A stretch of 64,000 nucleotides of DNA. It comes from Thamnaconus septentrionalis. Its lineage: Eukaryota > Chordata > Actinopteri > Tetraodontiformes > Monacanthidae. This document shows, one piece after another, positions 19,356-50,982 of this stretch. The stretch spans positions 11,118,989-11,182,988 of the forward strand of contig CM020515.1 of NCBI GenBank assembly GCA_009823395.1. The letters run 5' to 3'. The first letter of the stretch is position 1. Each line of letters opens with the position of its first letter. The notes under the pieces were generated by a model, which made no database searches, was not told the origin of the DNA, and saw only the letters and a list, made by a program, of their open reading frames with translations. Made by a program: the position numbers and the translations under genes.

Positions 19356-19375
19356 TACATATATTTTAAATAAAA

Positions 19376-20146
19376 AAAAAGCAAATTAAAAAAAACGCTG
19401 TGTTCAATTAATGCACATACTCTGAATAAAATAAAAAATAGAATTTAATGTGCACGACAGTATCTTCATTTTGACACCCTCAAAAAATTAGACGGGATGT
19501 TTTTTGCAGCCACCGACAACATGATTACATGCGAACCATAATCGCCGACTTTTCAGACTTCACCCTGAACCACCTTTGGAACAGTCCACTCTTGGCGAGT
19601 GGGCGTGATAGTCTGAACTGGCAACAGTAAAAGCAGTCTAGCAGCATTAACTGGAATCAAACACATTGAGCAAGGTCACGTTAAAAGATCTGCACCGCCA
19701 AAGCACAGTGATTTCTTTTTATATAGAGGGAGATATATTATAAAAAAAGGCACATTGGCCACATTAAACCGTTTATCATGATCCAAAATTTGAATCAGTT
19801 GCTACAAAAATATATAAAACATTATCTGTGCAGTTAACAGGCTCACAGAAAAATACAGCATTGCACAACTACTCAAGTGTTCGACAACATCCAGACACAT
19901 TTGACTCAGGAATGAGGCAAAAATAACTGGAACACTTTTTTCTCCCGGACATGCCAATATAAAAGATACATATATGTATGCCTCTGCGAAGTCCAGCTAC
20001 AAGAGAGTACGTCCAGTTGGTGAGCACAAGCAAAAGGCGAATACCTTTATGATTTGAGCCCAGTTGGGTGAAAGGCACTTAACAAACGGGAGCGGTTGGT
20101 GAGCCCTCTAGTGGATACCCAGGCACTGCAGGCCCGGTCCTCACTT
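19376..20146. other. ERN1 3' flank/3' UTR
   Basis: This stretch follows the ERN1 stop on the minus strand and is probably its 3' UTR and intergenic spacer. No coding sequence, RNA gene or repeat could be supported. Confidence 0.4.
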
Positions 20147-37888
<17,742 letters not shown>

Positions 37889-38300
37889 ATTTTATGGTCT
37901 CGAACCGGGACAGACAGCAGGTTTGGGCGGCCGTTGACTACATAAGAAGACGTAATTTGGGTCACAGTGAGATGTCATAAAGATATAAAACGCTGCCACG
38001 CTGAAAGAGCGCTGGACGAGGCAGCCAGCAGTGCGTAAGGTACGGCAACGTTGGATCCGCTTCTTCCTGAAATGATGAAAATGTGGGGGTTGGACTTTGG
38101 GATGGATATGCGCGACGAGTGGAGGAGGGGGCAGAGCCGTGAGCCAATAGGGGGAAAGCCCACAAGAACCGGATGTGGTATAAACTGCATCCGGGGGACA
38201 TTTTCTACTAAGAACTCCGGCGCAGGCATCACTTTGACACCACGCGGTCCTCTGCCACGAGGAAAGATTAATTTTAGTTTAGTCCGGAAAATTAAATTAT
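37889..38300. promoter_or_regulatory. ERN1 promoter region, possibly bidirectional
   Basis: Sequence directly upstream of the ERN1 start codon. It is GC-richer than the flanks and is also followed on the plus strand by exon-like blocks (38.3-39.0 kb). No TATA box stands out. A short plus-strand open frame at 38051-38308 has no recognisable homology and is probably chance. Confidence 0.4.
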
Positions 38301-39012
38301 TGGGTTAGTGAACATATGTAGGTAATATATTTATACCTCCATTTAACATGTCGTTGTGTAAATATATTTTAATCGTGGATGTGTAAAGAATAAGGCGGAC
38401 TTGGCTGTAGGCCTCTAGACCAATGAGGTACGTTCTGTTTCCTTTTTCCTTCCTTTTTCTTGGTAAACGATAATCATCAGACTATTTTCTACCGATGTGT
38501 TTTTTCCACAGAAATTTCTCGATGCAGTTATTTTTAAAGTGGCGTGCAACTGAATCAGGTCCAAGGCAACGCTCAGTAAAGGCCGTGAGTATTTCTGTCA
38601 CGTTTAGACCACCATGCAATAATAATTTGGGTCCATGGATGATGTTTTCTTTGCGTTAGACATCTGATGAAAATATGAAAGTCACCTTTATATCTGACAT
38701 GACCCCCTCATCCGTTCACTATTCATTGCCACGTGTGGTATACGTCCTACTTACCTTTTTTTTTTTTTCTTTACCCCCCCATTTACAGGAAATCTACTGA
38801 TGTGACGGTGTTTGCTGGAACAATAGGGTAAAATATGATAGTATGGTACAATATGGTAAGTATTTAGTGAGCACAATTCTGCACTGGCCTACAGTCATGC
38901 CTAAAGACCGGCCTGATTTGTGGACATGCACCAGGGAGGGAGAGAGAGGGCGGTCTGGGGGGATCTCATTGTATATAAATGAAACATGTTAATAAAGACT
39001 TTACGACTCATA
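38300..39012 (+). ncRNA. Candidate spliced lncRNA divergent from ERN1
   Basis: The plus strand carries an ordered set of transcript signals. A donor (ATGAG|GTACGT) lies at 38427/38428. An exon at 38512-38584 has acceptor TTTTTTCCACAG and donor GGCC|GTGAGT. A terminal exon starts at 38789 after a long pyrimidine tract (TTTACCCCCCCATTTACAG), and an AATAAA at 38991-38996 precedes a plausible cleavage site near 39010. Exons contain no meaningful open frame. The 5' end is not defined; the transcript would start in the ERN1 promoter and run away from it. Evidence is limited to signals. Confidence 0.4.
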
Positions 39013-40934
39013 AAAACCACCATGTCTTTGTCGCCTCGTCACTTATTTGTATTTGGGTTTTTTCTCCCTTTGTTTAGCACTGCTTATTAAAACTTGAGTG
39101 ACCTCTTTTGTCATTTTTGAGTCAAGAGCAGTGCAAGATGAACCAGTCTTGTCATAACTGGGGTTTCTTGGTTCTTCCCCCAAGTTTCTCTTTTAGAGCA
39201 AGACACAGTTGATGTATGTATGTATGTATGAATTTGAACATAAAAATACCAGTGCAATTTAGGTAAAATTGAGCATGAAGAACACTTAATGTTTTTGTAT
39301 ATGAACTGTGCATAGTGGAAAATGTTAAAAATTCAATTTATGAACTATCTAGAGTTATTTCTTTGTTAAATCTGACACCACTCCAAAAATCTTCCTAAAA
39401 GATGGGTTTGTCCTTTGTAGCTTGAGAGAAAATAAGTAAAACCTCTTGCAAGAATTGCATTGGATCAGTTAGGCTAAGTGCAAGAGTTCATATTTCAGAT
39501 GCAACCACCACGATGCTGCACAAATGTTTTTCAAGCGAAAAAGTTTAATTGATCCCACAATGATCAGAACATTCTATGACATCACTGAACACAACAATGA
39601 TTCATATTTCAAATCTTGTGCAAATAAATATCAATAAAACGGGGGTCGGGGGAGGGGACTCGACAGTCACAGCAATGGCACAAAAACAATGTTCCCTGTC
39701 TCCCATCTGATGCAACACGTGTCAGCTCACTACGGAGGAATGTTTGATTATTTTAAAAGGCACTTTCTGCCTCATACACTTTCGCAACCCTCACATTTGA
39801 ATGATGAAACGTAACGTAAAAGGCATCCGAAGAGCTCAGTGTCATGGCAGAAACAACCTTACAACTGTTGTTTATTGGTGTTGTTTCCCAGTGGTAATGG
39901 AACAGATGAACAGCAAGTACAGTAAGAAACAAGAACAATCATTAGCTGGATGTCAATGACAAAATTGGTAATATGGCTAATATTCGCATCATCATTTAAA
40001 TATAAGTATGACTTGCTTTCAATTGCAAAAAAAACAAACTGAAATGTAAAGAAGCCAGTCAGGAGCTATGAATGCCATTACAATTAAATGGAAAATTAAT
40101 ACTGATTAATTTTCCAGATAATTGTGGGGCCTTAACTAATGTGAAGAAGAACCGTGAACGAGCCTTTTTCTTGCACAGCCAGAGAAGCTCTGTACATTCA
40201 TCAGACCTGGGCAATGTTCAGCTGCTGTGTGTACAAGTTCAATTTCTCCTTGACTTCAGCGCAAATCCATAGCACACAAATAAAATCTGTCTTGTTCTAT
40301 CGTCCGTCCATCTTCATGAACTGACCCAGAGTGTTCAGTGGACACAGTGCCGTTGATCTATTTGCATATTGTAGCCGGCCCCTCGCAGCACTCGCGGAAA
40401 ATGGAACATCCCTTATGTAAAGTACACATATGTAGACATTTATGTAAAATTGCCATTCTGAACATAATTCTCTTCCAAGTTTTCCTACTCTGGCTTGCAG
40501 CCTCATCAGCAGCCATTAGGTTCTTGCACAAATTGAACAAACTGAATGCACTCACATTTGTTGTTGCTGTACATCACAGGTGTCATGGGTCTTGGGGTTG
40601 AATGTGATGGCTGTTGGTCTTCCACACGCATTTATTCACTTCAACACTTCTTGAATGCCAGCTTTGTTTTAGACAATAAAAAACAGTTTGACTGGGTTCA
40701 TGTGTCACAGTTTCCCTCCAGTTGCCACTGATGATCATAAGCTCATGCAGCACTTCCAGCTTTGTTGACTGCACTTTGGAGCGACAATGTGTCTGGTGCA
40801 TGGGTAAGGATACTGGAGAGTTGGGCCCACCGACTGATGTACCCTGGCTTTGGGTGCACGGGTGTCATGTCATATTGCCAATGTGTTAACATTTCCATGT
40901 TTTTTTTTTTTTTTTTTTAAAGACCTTTTGACCT
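39013..40934. other. TEX2 3' UTR and spacer
   Basis: No coding sequence is supported. A minus-strand AATAAA lies at about 39871-39876, placing a possible TEX2 3' UTR of about 1.1 kb. A poly-T tract (poly-A on the gene strand) lies near 40902-40918. Confidence 0.45.
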
Positions 40935-43900
40935 TCACACGTCTGAGAAGTCAGACTCCTCCAGTTCCGGGTCGTTCAAGGCGTCATTTGTCACAGTTAC
41001 CAAGTTGACATTTGAGCGCAAGTCCATGGCAGAGTGCATTATGGGTAGGTATACATCATCCATGTTTGGCATCACAAAGATTTTCTGCAGAAGACAATCA
41101 CAGCATAAAAGTAAATGTTACTACACTACTCTTGTATAAAGCTATGTTTGAGGTAGGAGGCCTTCATAGACATCCATATAAAATGTGCACTTTCAGTTAC
41201 AGATCACAATAGGGGGCAATGGAGCCCTGTATTTTACTCTTGGCAAGGTATTTGAGAAGAGCTTCCTCTCAGCTCCCTGCTGGAGATAAGTGCAGGTGTG
41301 TGGTCCACCTGACAGGCAAACAGCTGTTTACAAGTGTGCTTCAAGGTGTTGGCCTCCGACAGATATGGGGCAATGTGGGAAAGCCACAAAGTGGCTCCTT
41401 TGCAGTACATCTTATGCCATATCAAATCTTACTTGATTAATTCTCGCCCAGTATGAGGCAACCTGCCCACTGTTAATTAAAATATTCCAACTTTCTCAGC
41501 AGTTCAACACAATCGCATTGCTGATTCCTTACATCACTGACAGAGCGATTCAATTGTCTCCATACCTGTAACTCCTGTTCAAGTTTCTTCTCAATCCAGT
41601 CTGTTACGTGGACTAAAGTGACCTCCCTCTCACCCAGTTTCGGCCGCGCTTTCAGCTCCAGGTGAGGTGGACTCCGGAATCCATACCTGACAGCCAAGCA
41701 ACAGCAGACGTTTAAATCAGTGTGACATCATTCCAATGTGCACATTCCTGCTGTATTGATGCGGAATTTCATGACATCATCATCACTCATTCAGATTAAC
41801 ATGGTAAACATAAGAGATAAAATGAAATGCAGTTACTCTTATTAATCATCCTAAAACCACTTTGGGTTTGCATTCACACAATTTTCTTTTTCGAATGCTT
41901 TTTTTTGCGTTTGTCATCATTTTCCCAGCAGAGGGAGCTGATGTGCACTTTCAAGCCACGATCCACTGTGTGTGTTCTTGACTCAAGTGCACTGAACATA
42001 CCAAATCCTGTCAGTCGGGGGAGGTGGGATGTTGACTGCCAGCGTCCCGCGGCATTCCTGAACCTCCACAGTGAGCAGCAGCGGCGTGTTGGACACCTCC
42101 TCCATCTTCTTCTTGATGAACTCCGTCTCTGTGGCCTTTTGGAAGTACTTGGACTTGGCTATTTTGTCCACGAAGCGCATTATCTTGCTCGGCCTATGGC
42201 CACCCACAAAGCTGCAATGTGGGGAATGAGAGGTTTGTCATTTATCCAGAACAACGTCTGTATTGTGCATTGCAGATCTCTGTGCGACTGATGTGTGATG
42301 ACAAAGGAAATACTGCTGCCGCTGCTACTCACCCCTCGCTTCCAGCAGGAACGGCCTTGTCACTGAGGAGTTCCGGAGGATCTTCTTCATCTGATGAGCC
42401 AGCACTAGATGATTCCTCATCGCTGTCTGCCAGGCAGTACGTCCGTGGCCTTGGCCTGTCTCACAAACACAGACGCATTAGAAATCCCCTCAGTGATACA
42501 TAATCAGGCCGCAGTGGCGTTGTACCAAATCATCAACACTCAAGGCGCAGTTCTAGTCAAAGCCTTCAGGCTTATATACAATGTGTCAAAAATCTTTAAT
42601 GCAGAACTAACTATGTGTGTTGTTTTACTGGTAGGCATCCATATCAAACTCACCGGGCATTGAACAAATCCAAAGTGGGAAGCGTCCAGAATGTAGTTCA
42701 TTAGGAGAAGGGAAGAAAAGCCAAGAGAAACAATTGTAGAGGGAGAAGAAAAATAACACAGCTTCTGATCATATTTTTCAGTTTAGCAAGTAATACGTAC
42801 TTACTCACTAGTATCTAACACTCCCTTGCTTTATAAAAATGAGGTAGCTCAATCTGTCGAAACATTTGCACGTCTTTTTTTGGTTTTGCTGCAGAGAGGA
42901 AGCAGAGGGCTCACCACTCTTTCCCGTGCTCCCCGAGCCCCTCTCCCTCCTTCCCCAGCCGCGCCAGGTTCATCTTTGTCTCCAGCGTCATGAGGAAGGA
43001 GCCGCTGTAGGAGATCTCCAGGTCAAACCACAGACCTGAAAAACAGACGTGCAAACAGTGCAGTCATCCCTCTCAAGCGCTCTCCACATACTGCTGCTGC
43101 TGCGAATAAACAGGAACTTTCCGCTAATTGCCGTCAGGCACCCCACCAAGCTGCCAGGAAGAAGACCTTTCCTCGAGGAAACATGAGAAAGGTCAGCAAC
43201 AGGCAAGAATGCCATCTTATTGGCCAATTTTAATCAGGTCGCTTCCTGTTGACACATCGCACACCTCCAGAGAGGTTAATGGGGCTTCAGCTACCCCCGC
43301 TGTTTGCTCAATAGCTGCTAAATGCTGCAGCCGCCAAGCATTGCTTTCACAAATCGCCCACCAAGCAAGTCCGTGATCTTTAAATTGATATTTTTATTTG
43401 TATGCATGTATTTTTGCCACAGACGTGTAAAAGAGAGGCACTGTCATTGCACCATTTATGTTGTGGCCTCCAGTGTTTACTAGAGAAAGTACCAACCTAT
43501 TTTTGGCATGAAGCCCTCAACCTATAAAAAGCTAAAAAAAAAAAAAAAAAGAAAAAAGAAAAAAAAAAGGTGTTGTTTTTTTTCAAGATGGATATTAGGC
43601 AATACCAACATGGTTGCCTGGCAAGTTTGACAATGCATTATCACTGACAAATGATGACAAGTGCACTGCTTTCCATATTTTCCATATTTTCATAGTTCCT
43701 CTACAACTCAAAACCAGCGTGTAGTTTACACACACAAAGTTTTTGCCTGCAAAACCAGATTACTGCCGACAACATGGACGCCTCAGGTAATTAAAATCAG
43801 ACAGTGCCTCTTAAAGAAAAGCTTCTCCTTGCGCCAGTTGCAGGTGGATCGATACTGACAGGTCAGCCTGTAAGTGGGTGAGTCTGTCCACATCTTTGTG

Positions 43901-46809
43901 GAAAAAAGGTCACCTCTCCTAATTGGAGGTTGGCGTCAGGGTTTGAATGTGTATGAATGGCTGAATGTGAAAGGAGTTGGTAGGTCCGCAAGGTGCACTG
44001 GACTATTGGCTAAAACATAATTGGCTGAGTGTTGTCAGACTCTGTTTCTGATTAGCATCCTCGTAGGCCACAGAATAAATCAATGTCCTCCCAACAATGG
44101 ACATGAAGCACTTATAAAATTGTGATTTAAAAAAAAAAAATACCATCAACAGTAAAACAAAGTGAGCTAATGTCGAAAGGCAGGTTTAGAGAACAGAACT
44201 TTTGGAGAGGACACTCCTCAGAGGACTAATTAAGTTCCAAGATCATCAGAAGATGCATTGCAAACGACTTGGGTGTAGCTTTGTGTGAGACAGATCACAT
44301 TAATGAGCACTGCAAACTCAGCCATAGAAGGATGCCTGGGAGGGGGATGAATCATAACTGACTGGTGGATGCAGATGAAGTACCACCTCATGCATGTTGC
44401 AGCAGCTTTAGATGAAGGTTAAATTATCCAACGCGCAGCCTAAAAATACATTTTCAATCATTCAATGTGGACACCCTGATTTTAAAGTTTCACGAAATTC
44501 CCTCTTTTCCAATAGTTATGCTTCTATTATCTTGTTGTGAATTCCGCTCAAATTAATGCTGAAATGTTTCTGTTGCTCGTGTGTTAAACTGATTGCTTTT
44601 CTGGGGCTCGAGGCAGGAGTCAGGCATCAGGCTGGATGAGTCAGGACGAGGATGTTTGCATGAATTCATGCGCACAATTAAAGCAACCCTTCAAGCAAGT
44701 CAATTAAGATGTGACTCAGTGTTTCTGACGAGCGAACGACGTCAGGCAGGGTTAGCAAAATGCTGATGATATTTAGGGAATTGGGAAACTGAAACTTCTG
44801 GTGTCGCACACCACTCAACATGAACATCCCCAACCCCCTCTAGCTTATTTTCCTACCTTGGTGATCCACAGAAGGTGCAGAGGCATGAAGGATCTTTGGT
44901 ATGGAAAAACCCATGTCGAGCTCGGTCAGAGTCAGCTCATTCATAACATATGGCAGCTGAACAGTCAGATATGGAGGAAATTCATCAGTCAGATGCAGAG
45001 ACATTAAAAAAAAAAAACCACGGCCTTCTGGATTCTGCGAGCTCGAGTGAGCGCCTACCCTGATCTTGCTGAGCTTCATCTGGATCTTTTTGGAGACGAC
45101 GTTGGCCCAGTACTTCTCTCCCAGAAAGTCCCAGAATATCCTTCCCAGAAAAGCATTCACCCAGGCCTCGGGCTCCACAGACTCCCCTGAACTCCTGCGG
45201 ATCTGAAGGACAGAGTCATCAGTCCCCTTGATGTCAAATTCTAAAACGGTTGAGCTTCAGTTTGAGGCAAATCAAATCTCATGACACAGCCAGCAAAATA
45301 GTGATTATACCTGGATTAGAAAAATACTTGAGTGTCCCAATGGGGATACGCCTTCTATGTAGCATAGATATGTCTGAACAAGCCATTTGACAGATCTCCC
45401 AATTCTGCCTTCTTCTTCTACTGACTAATCAGGCTGCAAGCAGTGACAGTGAAAAAGATCTATATGGGTTAATATAATCATAAATGCTGGCAGTTTACAT
45501 AATTAACACCTGCATCTTAGACACATCAACGCGTGCGTGCACAGTGTGAGCATGCCCACACTTAACTTGCAACAACGGATGGCTGCTTAGCTTCGTTGGA
45601 AAATGTATCAGACCGTTTCAGAATTGTTTTTATTTAATCAAAGGAAAATCCAACTTAAATACAGGACTGAAACTTGCGTTTTTCTTGCGTCACTGTTATT
45701 CTTTCCATTAATAGCCGCATGGGTGCTGAAGCCAAATTATACGCAGATGGGAGGCACAGATGGGTTTTGTGTTTTAGCAAAATAAGGATGTGAATAGCAG
45801 TTTGAAAGAGAAAATTGACTATTCTGAAAACAGATCTCGCACAGGTTCCTCAGAGTGAAAAATACAACAAAGTCTTTTTGTTCACAGATGTCCTTTACGT
45901 GTGGAAGGCAGCTGGACTGCAGAGATTCCCATTCCGAATCGCCAATCAGGCCAATTCATTTGGGGGAAAAGGCTCCATCTGGCTTGTCAGGTTGTTACGC
46001 CCACTAATCTGCTAACAAATCAATCAATGAGATGACTTCTAACTGAGCCCAGGATGCCCCTCACCAGACTGAGTCTTTGTATCTACCTTCTTAGCAGTCC
46101 TGGGGCTGCTAGCAGGGCTGTGCCCGGGGCTCTCGGCGGTGGCGGCGACAGCGGCCGTAGGGCTGCTGGATGCCACCTGCGAGTTGATGTATTTTGCCAT
46201 GTAGACGCTATAGTCCAGCAGCATCTTCTGCCTCATGCCGGCGGAGAGAGCCGAGGGGGCGTCCCTGTGCCGAGGCTGCGGCAGCTCCTCCAGGCTTCCC
46301 CGGCTGCTGCTCCTGCTGTCGGCCTCCAGGCCGCCGGCGCCTGATTGGACGCTGCTACTGCGGCTATGTGAGGACAAGAAGGCTGATATCGGCAGGAAGG
46401 AAGGAGAGGGGAGGGGATGGAAGGATGTGGCAAGAGGAGGTCAGTATGATATACATGAAAGCATGTAGGTGGTTTTGCCTACATATGACACTTTAAGAAA
46501 GGAAAAAAGCTAATCAGGTTTGTTTGTTTTGTCACCGTAATCACATTGTTCTGCGTGTCCATAAAGAAAACATAAATATTTAGTATTTAGTAAATATAGC
46601 CACACAGCACTGATATTTCTTTTTGAACTGGTCCTTAAACACGCGGGCTTATATTTCACTGTGGTGACCGATACTCTAATATACTGCTTCTCCGTGCATG
46701 TAATCCTGCTGACCCATTCACACTCATCCGTGCGCCGGGTCGGGGGGATTGGCAGTCGCTAAGCCACAGCTTATTGCAGAGATCTGATGGCTCCGCAGTT
46801 ACACACACA

Positions 46810-46851
<42 letters not shown>

Positions 46852-49800
46852 CTGTCTCTACGATTCTGGTCCGACAGTGGGAAGCGATGGTGGAGTGGAA
46901 ATATGACTCACCACTCTTGCAGACGCCAGGCAGACCCCCACTCCGCGCCTCTGACTTAAGCCGCGACGCTAGCAGAAATCTTCGGAACCACTCTTCCTTT
47001 TCCCGACCGGTCCTCCCGAACAGGTATATCGTCAGGTCTCCGCCGCCGGGGGTCAGCCTTTTGGCCGCCTCCGCCGATCCCGACGCCTCTGCTTTCTCCG
47101 CCTTGTCCTTCCCTTCCGGCTTCTCGCCCTGCGCCGCCGGCCTGTCCTCCCCGCCGTCGCACTTCTCCCCCTCGGCTTTGGACATGAAGTCTTCCTGCTT
47201 GGCCAGTTCTATGCGAATGGGGTACTTCTTGTTCCAGACCCGTTTCCGAGCCAGACCTTGAGGCACCAGCTCGATCTAGATGGGGGTAAACGTAATACTC
47301 ATTTACTTGAAACGTCTCGAGATGATGACGGTCATTAAAAATTATGTTGTTGATCATGATGATCGTGTGCGTCTGCAAGCATTGAAACAACAATAAATAT
47401 GGAGCTTCACTTGGTATACAAGTGGCTGCAACTGGGAAACCAAATCCTTTTCGGTGATTGTCGGAACACTTGCTCTGTTTTCTTGCTGAGAAAACTGATA
47501 AAACTTGCCAAAACCGCTTCTCCGTTTGTTCAGCTGGCATTCAGTCAAGCGTACATATATCACAAGAGCCCGAAACCTTTTGACACAGATTTTCTTTTTA
47601 AATTAGATTTCTGTTTTTTTTTTTGCCATTACTGAATGTGACAGCTCATGACGAGGGATAATGCAGGGTCACACAGCCACACAGGCCTGAGCCTGAAATG
47701 AACTTGGCCACCGTGGCAACAACTGGTGGTCGCCCGGTCCGCCTGATCCCGACGGAGGGATCCCATTGGCTCACCAGGCAGCGTCCCTCAGGCAGAGAAC
47801 TGAACATATTAAAAACTTCAGAGTTCCAGTGGCCTTCCAGAGGTGTATAAAACCCCCAAAATACACACTTTGACTACAAGTTACATCTTTGCACGACATG
47901 AAGATATACGAATGCAGCAGCACTGTACAGATCATATTTAAGGGAGCCATTCCTTGGCATCCCACAGGGCCCAGAGCCGAGTGCGCTGTGTCGCTGACCT
48001 GTGTTATTTACCCCCCGCTTGCGCACCGCATGTGACGCTGAGCTGCTTTGTCGTGCAACGTGGCCCATTAGCTGTCGTGCACTGAGGCAAAGACAAACGC
48101 GAGGCGACGTGTGCTCGATGTCACTATCTGTCAGCGTGCAGCGGCTAGCCGCGGGTGACACACACATTTAACACATTAACCCCGCCCCTCCCTCACCTCA
48201 CGCCCTTTTATTTGTTGATTCTTGTGTTTGTTTGTTCCCCCCCCATGACGCAGCCTTTCCGCGCCTTTACGTGTTTTTTTTTGTTCGTTTTTTTAACACT
48301 CGCGCTCGCCGCACCTTGCTGTCGGTCAGGTCGTAGATCTTCTGGCTGATGTAGGTGACGTCGGGCTTGGGCTCGTTGTGCGCGGCCCGGCGGGAGATGT
48401 TGCGGTTGGGCTTGGACAGGCGCAGGACGGAGCCCTCCAGACGGACGTAGATGGAGTGGGTCAGGGTGGCGTGGTACATCTCGGGGTCGTAGCTGTGGAT
48501 CTCGTTCATCCAACCCTTGAAAGGAAAGAGGAAGAGAATCAACAACAATTTTTTGGTCTTTTTTATGTTTTCACAATTTTTCTGCTCTCATTTGACACGG
48601 ATTCTTGTGTTGGTTTTCGCGCTTATCTGGTTTCTGATGAAAAGCAGGAGACGGAGAAGTAAGTTTGAACCCTTGCTGATATTGCAATGCGCTCGTCTGC
48701 TGCTCCTGGGGTTTGTTTGTAATCCGTGTTTATCATGTTCTCCACTGCCGCTGTGCTGCTTTTCTTTGGAACATCTGAGCCCTCGAGGCTCTCCGGTGCA
48801 ACAGTTTGGTAGCCTTGGCGGTTTGCTCGAATAAAAACACGTGCTTACATAATGTTGGATAGTCTATTTTCAACGGAGGACCTGATGACTCAAACAATAC
48901 ATTTATTTTTCATTTTCATCTTTGATGGAAATGCATTAATCTAATTTCTGTTCCATGTTATATTGGGCCACTTTCTCAAAGAGATCCTGTACACGGAGGA
49001 TTGAAACCATGTCTGTATGTTTAATCATCTTCCTTTACCTCAATGGGCAAAGCACACTGCGAAGGGTATGACAAGACGGGGAAGCTGAGCACCATGGTCT
49101 TTGAAGTAACACCATTATCAGACACGACACAGAGTAGGAAGAGGTTCTCCCACCTTGAAGATTCCAGGTTCTTTGATATCCAGTTGGGACACATTCCAGG
49201 GTTCGGTGTTCTGCCTGCTTTTTCTGGATCTCGATGAAGAGTGTCCAGGAGAGGAGAGCCAGAGGACCAGTAAGGCCAAGGCAAAGCCGACCACCACCCC
49301 GTGCACCACCGAACACACGTACGGTGGCACGGGAAAGACCAGGTACCAGTAGACCAACTGGGCCAGGAGGATGAGGGTCGTGACCGGCAGCGCCTCCGAC
49401 TCCTCCTCCTCAGTTTTCTCCTCCTCCTCTGTGTCCAGTTCACTGCACAGCCCAGTGCTGCCGGTGTGGGGCTGCCGGGACCCGGAACGATCCCCGTCTG
49501 GCGTTTCCGTGTCCGTGCACAACTCAAAATCCTCGCTGTAGAGCTCGCAGAAGTCCTCGTCCTCCTGCCGGGCTACCAGAGCCGACATGGAGCAGCGGCC
49601 CAGCGTGAGTGAGGGAGACTTGGGGAAAGTCGGCTGCGCGTTGGCCGGCGTGGGTGTCAGTGACGGGAAGGAGAAAAAAACGGAGTCGCGGGCCCGGCCC
49701 GGGGGGGTCTCGTCCTCTTCTTCGCCCTCCGCCACTTCCTCCTCCTTGATGCTGTAGTTGCTGTTGCCCTCGGTGACGTGCCCATTCACGGCCGCCACGC

Positions 49801-50860
49801 TGCTGAGCTCCGACGCGCTGGAGGACAGCAGTCTGGCACGGTGAGCGGCGCTCGGCGCCGTCCCCCCCGACCCGCCCGCCGCCGACTCGTCACCCATGAT
49901 CTTGCTGAAAAGCTGCAGCGGGTCGGACATCACCTCCGACAGCCGCCGCTTGGTGTCCTCTATCCTGGCTTCCACCTCTTGTACTTTGAAGAAAGACCTG
50001 CCATCTGGGGACATGATGGGGGAGGAAGGGGCCGTTTTGGAGTCCCCGCCCACCGCCGCCGCGCCGGTGACGACCATGGAGCAGGAGGGCAGGCGGGGCT
50101 GGGAGAACTGCTTGAAGAGCTGCATGTTGCGGGGCGGCGGCCGCTGGGATGGCGACATCTGCTGCTGCTGCTGCTGCGTTGTTGGCTGTTGAGGATGGTG
50201 GTGAAGGTCCTGATGGTCGGACTTGGAGGTGTCCGTGGAGAGAGACTTCACAAAAGACTTCATCAGATGACGGTGACGCGCATGCGACGGAGCCGTCGCA
50301 GCCGGGGCGGATTCTCGGGACTCGACCTCGTTGGACAAGGACCTGACCAGGCTGAAGAACGGTTTGGAGGAGGGCACCGCAGCCACCACCGCTGACTTGG
50401 AGTGGGATGAGGAGCTTGCGGAGGGTCGATCGGAGGGCCAGGAGGAGCTGGCCGGGGGGTCGGAGGCGAGGTGGGAGTGGGCGGAGGGGATGATAGTCAC
50501 GGCCGGAGAGGCCGCGTGGGAGAGAGGGTCCGCGGCGTCCAACGCGGGGGAGGAGGCAGACAGGGCGGCGGTGGATTCGTACAGCAGCTCCTCCTTGGCC
50601 TCCAGAAACTGCTCATCAGTCTCCGAGGCTTGGGCGCCGTCCCGCCCTGCTCCGTCTCCGGTGGGCCTGCCTGGTGCCCAAAAGAGCTCCTCCTCATCCT
50701 CGTCTTCCTCCTTGCCCAGCGCAGAGAAGTGTATGGTGATGGTGTCGCGAGAGACGGAGCGCTGCACCTGCAGCTTGGGCCCAGGGGCTTGGCGAGGGGG
50801 GCGAGCGTCGGCATGATGGCCACTTCCCCTGCTGCTGCTGCTGCTGCCCTGACTGCTCAT
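40935..50860 (-). CDS. tex2: TEX2, ER lipid-transfer protein with SMP domain, 11 coding exons
   Basis: ER-anchored protein acting at membrane contact sites; its SMP domain moves lipids. Exons 5' to 3': 49154-50860, 48315-48515, 46912-47275, 46087-46382, 45059-45202, 44857-44956, 42915-43035, 42333-42455, 42002-42211, 41566-41686, 40935-41084. They sum to 3537 nt (1178 codons; human is about 1130). Recognisable segments are VQRSVSRDTITIHFSALG near the start, Ser/Glu-rich low complexity with a polyGln run (about 50158-50176), SKTAPSSP, a hydrophobic hairpin of two membrane segments (about residues 494-540), IKEPGIFK/GWMNEIHSYDPE, a PH-like region with YLFGRTGREKEEWFRRFLLAS, and the SMP region from EAWVNAFLGRIFWDFLGEKYW to KLEQELQ. 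Every junction keeps phase, for example ATTTG|GTATGG giving IWYGF. The terminal exon encodes KIFVMPNMDDVYLPIMHSAMD and then a short acidic tail. Confidence 0.96.
46801..46846. repeat. (CA)n microsatellite
   Basis: About 46 bp of CA units with one CAGACA interruption, in the TEX2 intron just downstream (gene strand) of the donor at 46912. Confidence 0.95.
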
Positions 50861-50982
50861 CACCACCCTTGCACAGGGTTCACAGCCTGGGAGAGAAAGG
50901 CAAACACAGAGGCAGCATATTATAGTAGGGCAAAACAATTCAGTCCAAAAGCAATTCAATAAAAGGGATTAAGTCCCACAGC

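Noticed and set aside
38051..38308. 85-codon plus-strand frame in the ERN1 promoter
   Set aside because: Overlaps a frame on the other strand, has no similarity, and lies in the presumed promoter; kept only as part of the lncRNA context.
49301..50962. Long plus-strand open frames opposite the large TEX2 exon (up to 205 codons)
   Set aside because: They are antisense shadows of the GC-rich, low-complexity TEX2 coding exon, which has clear similarity on the minus strand.
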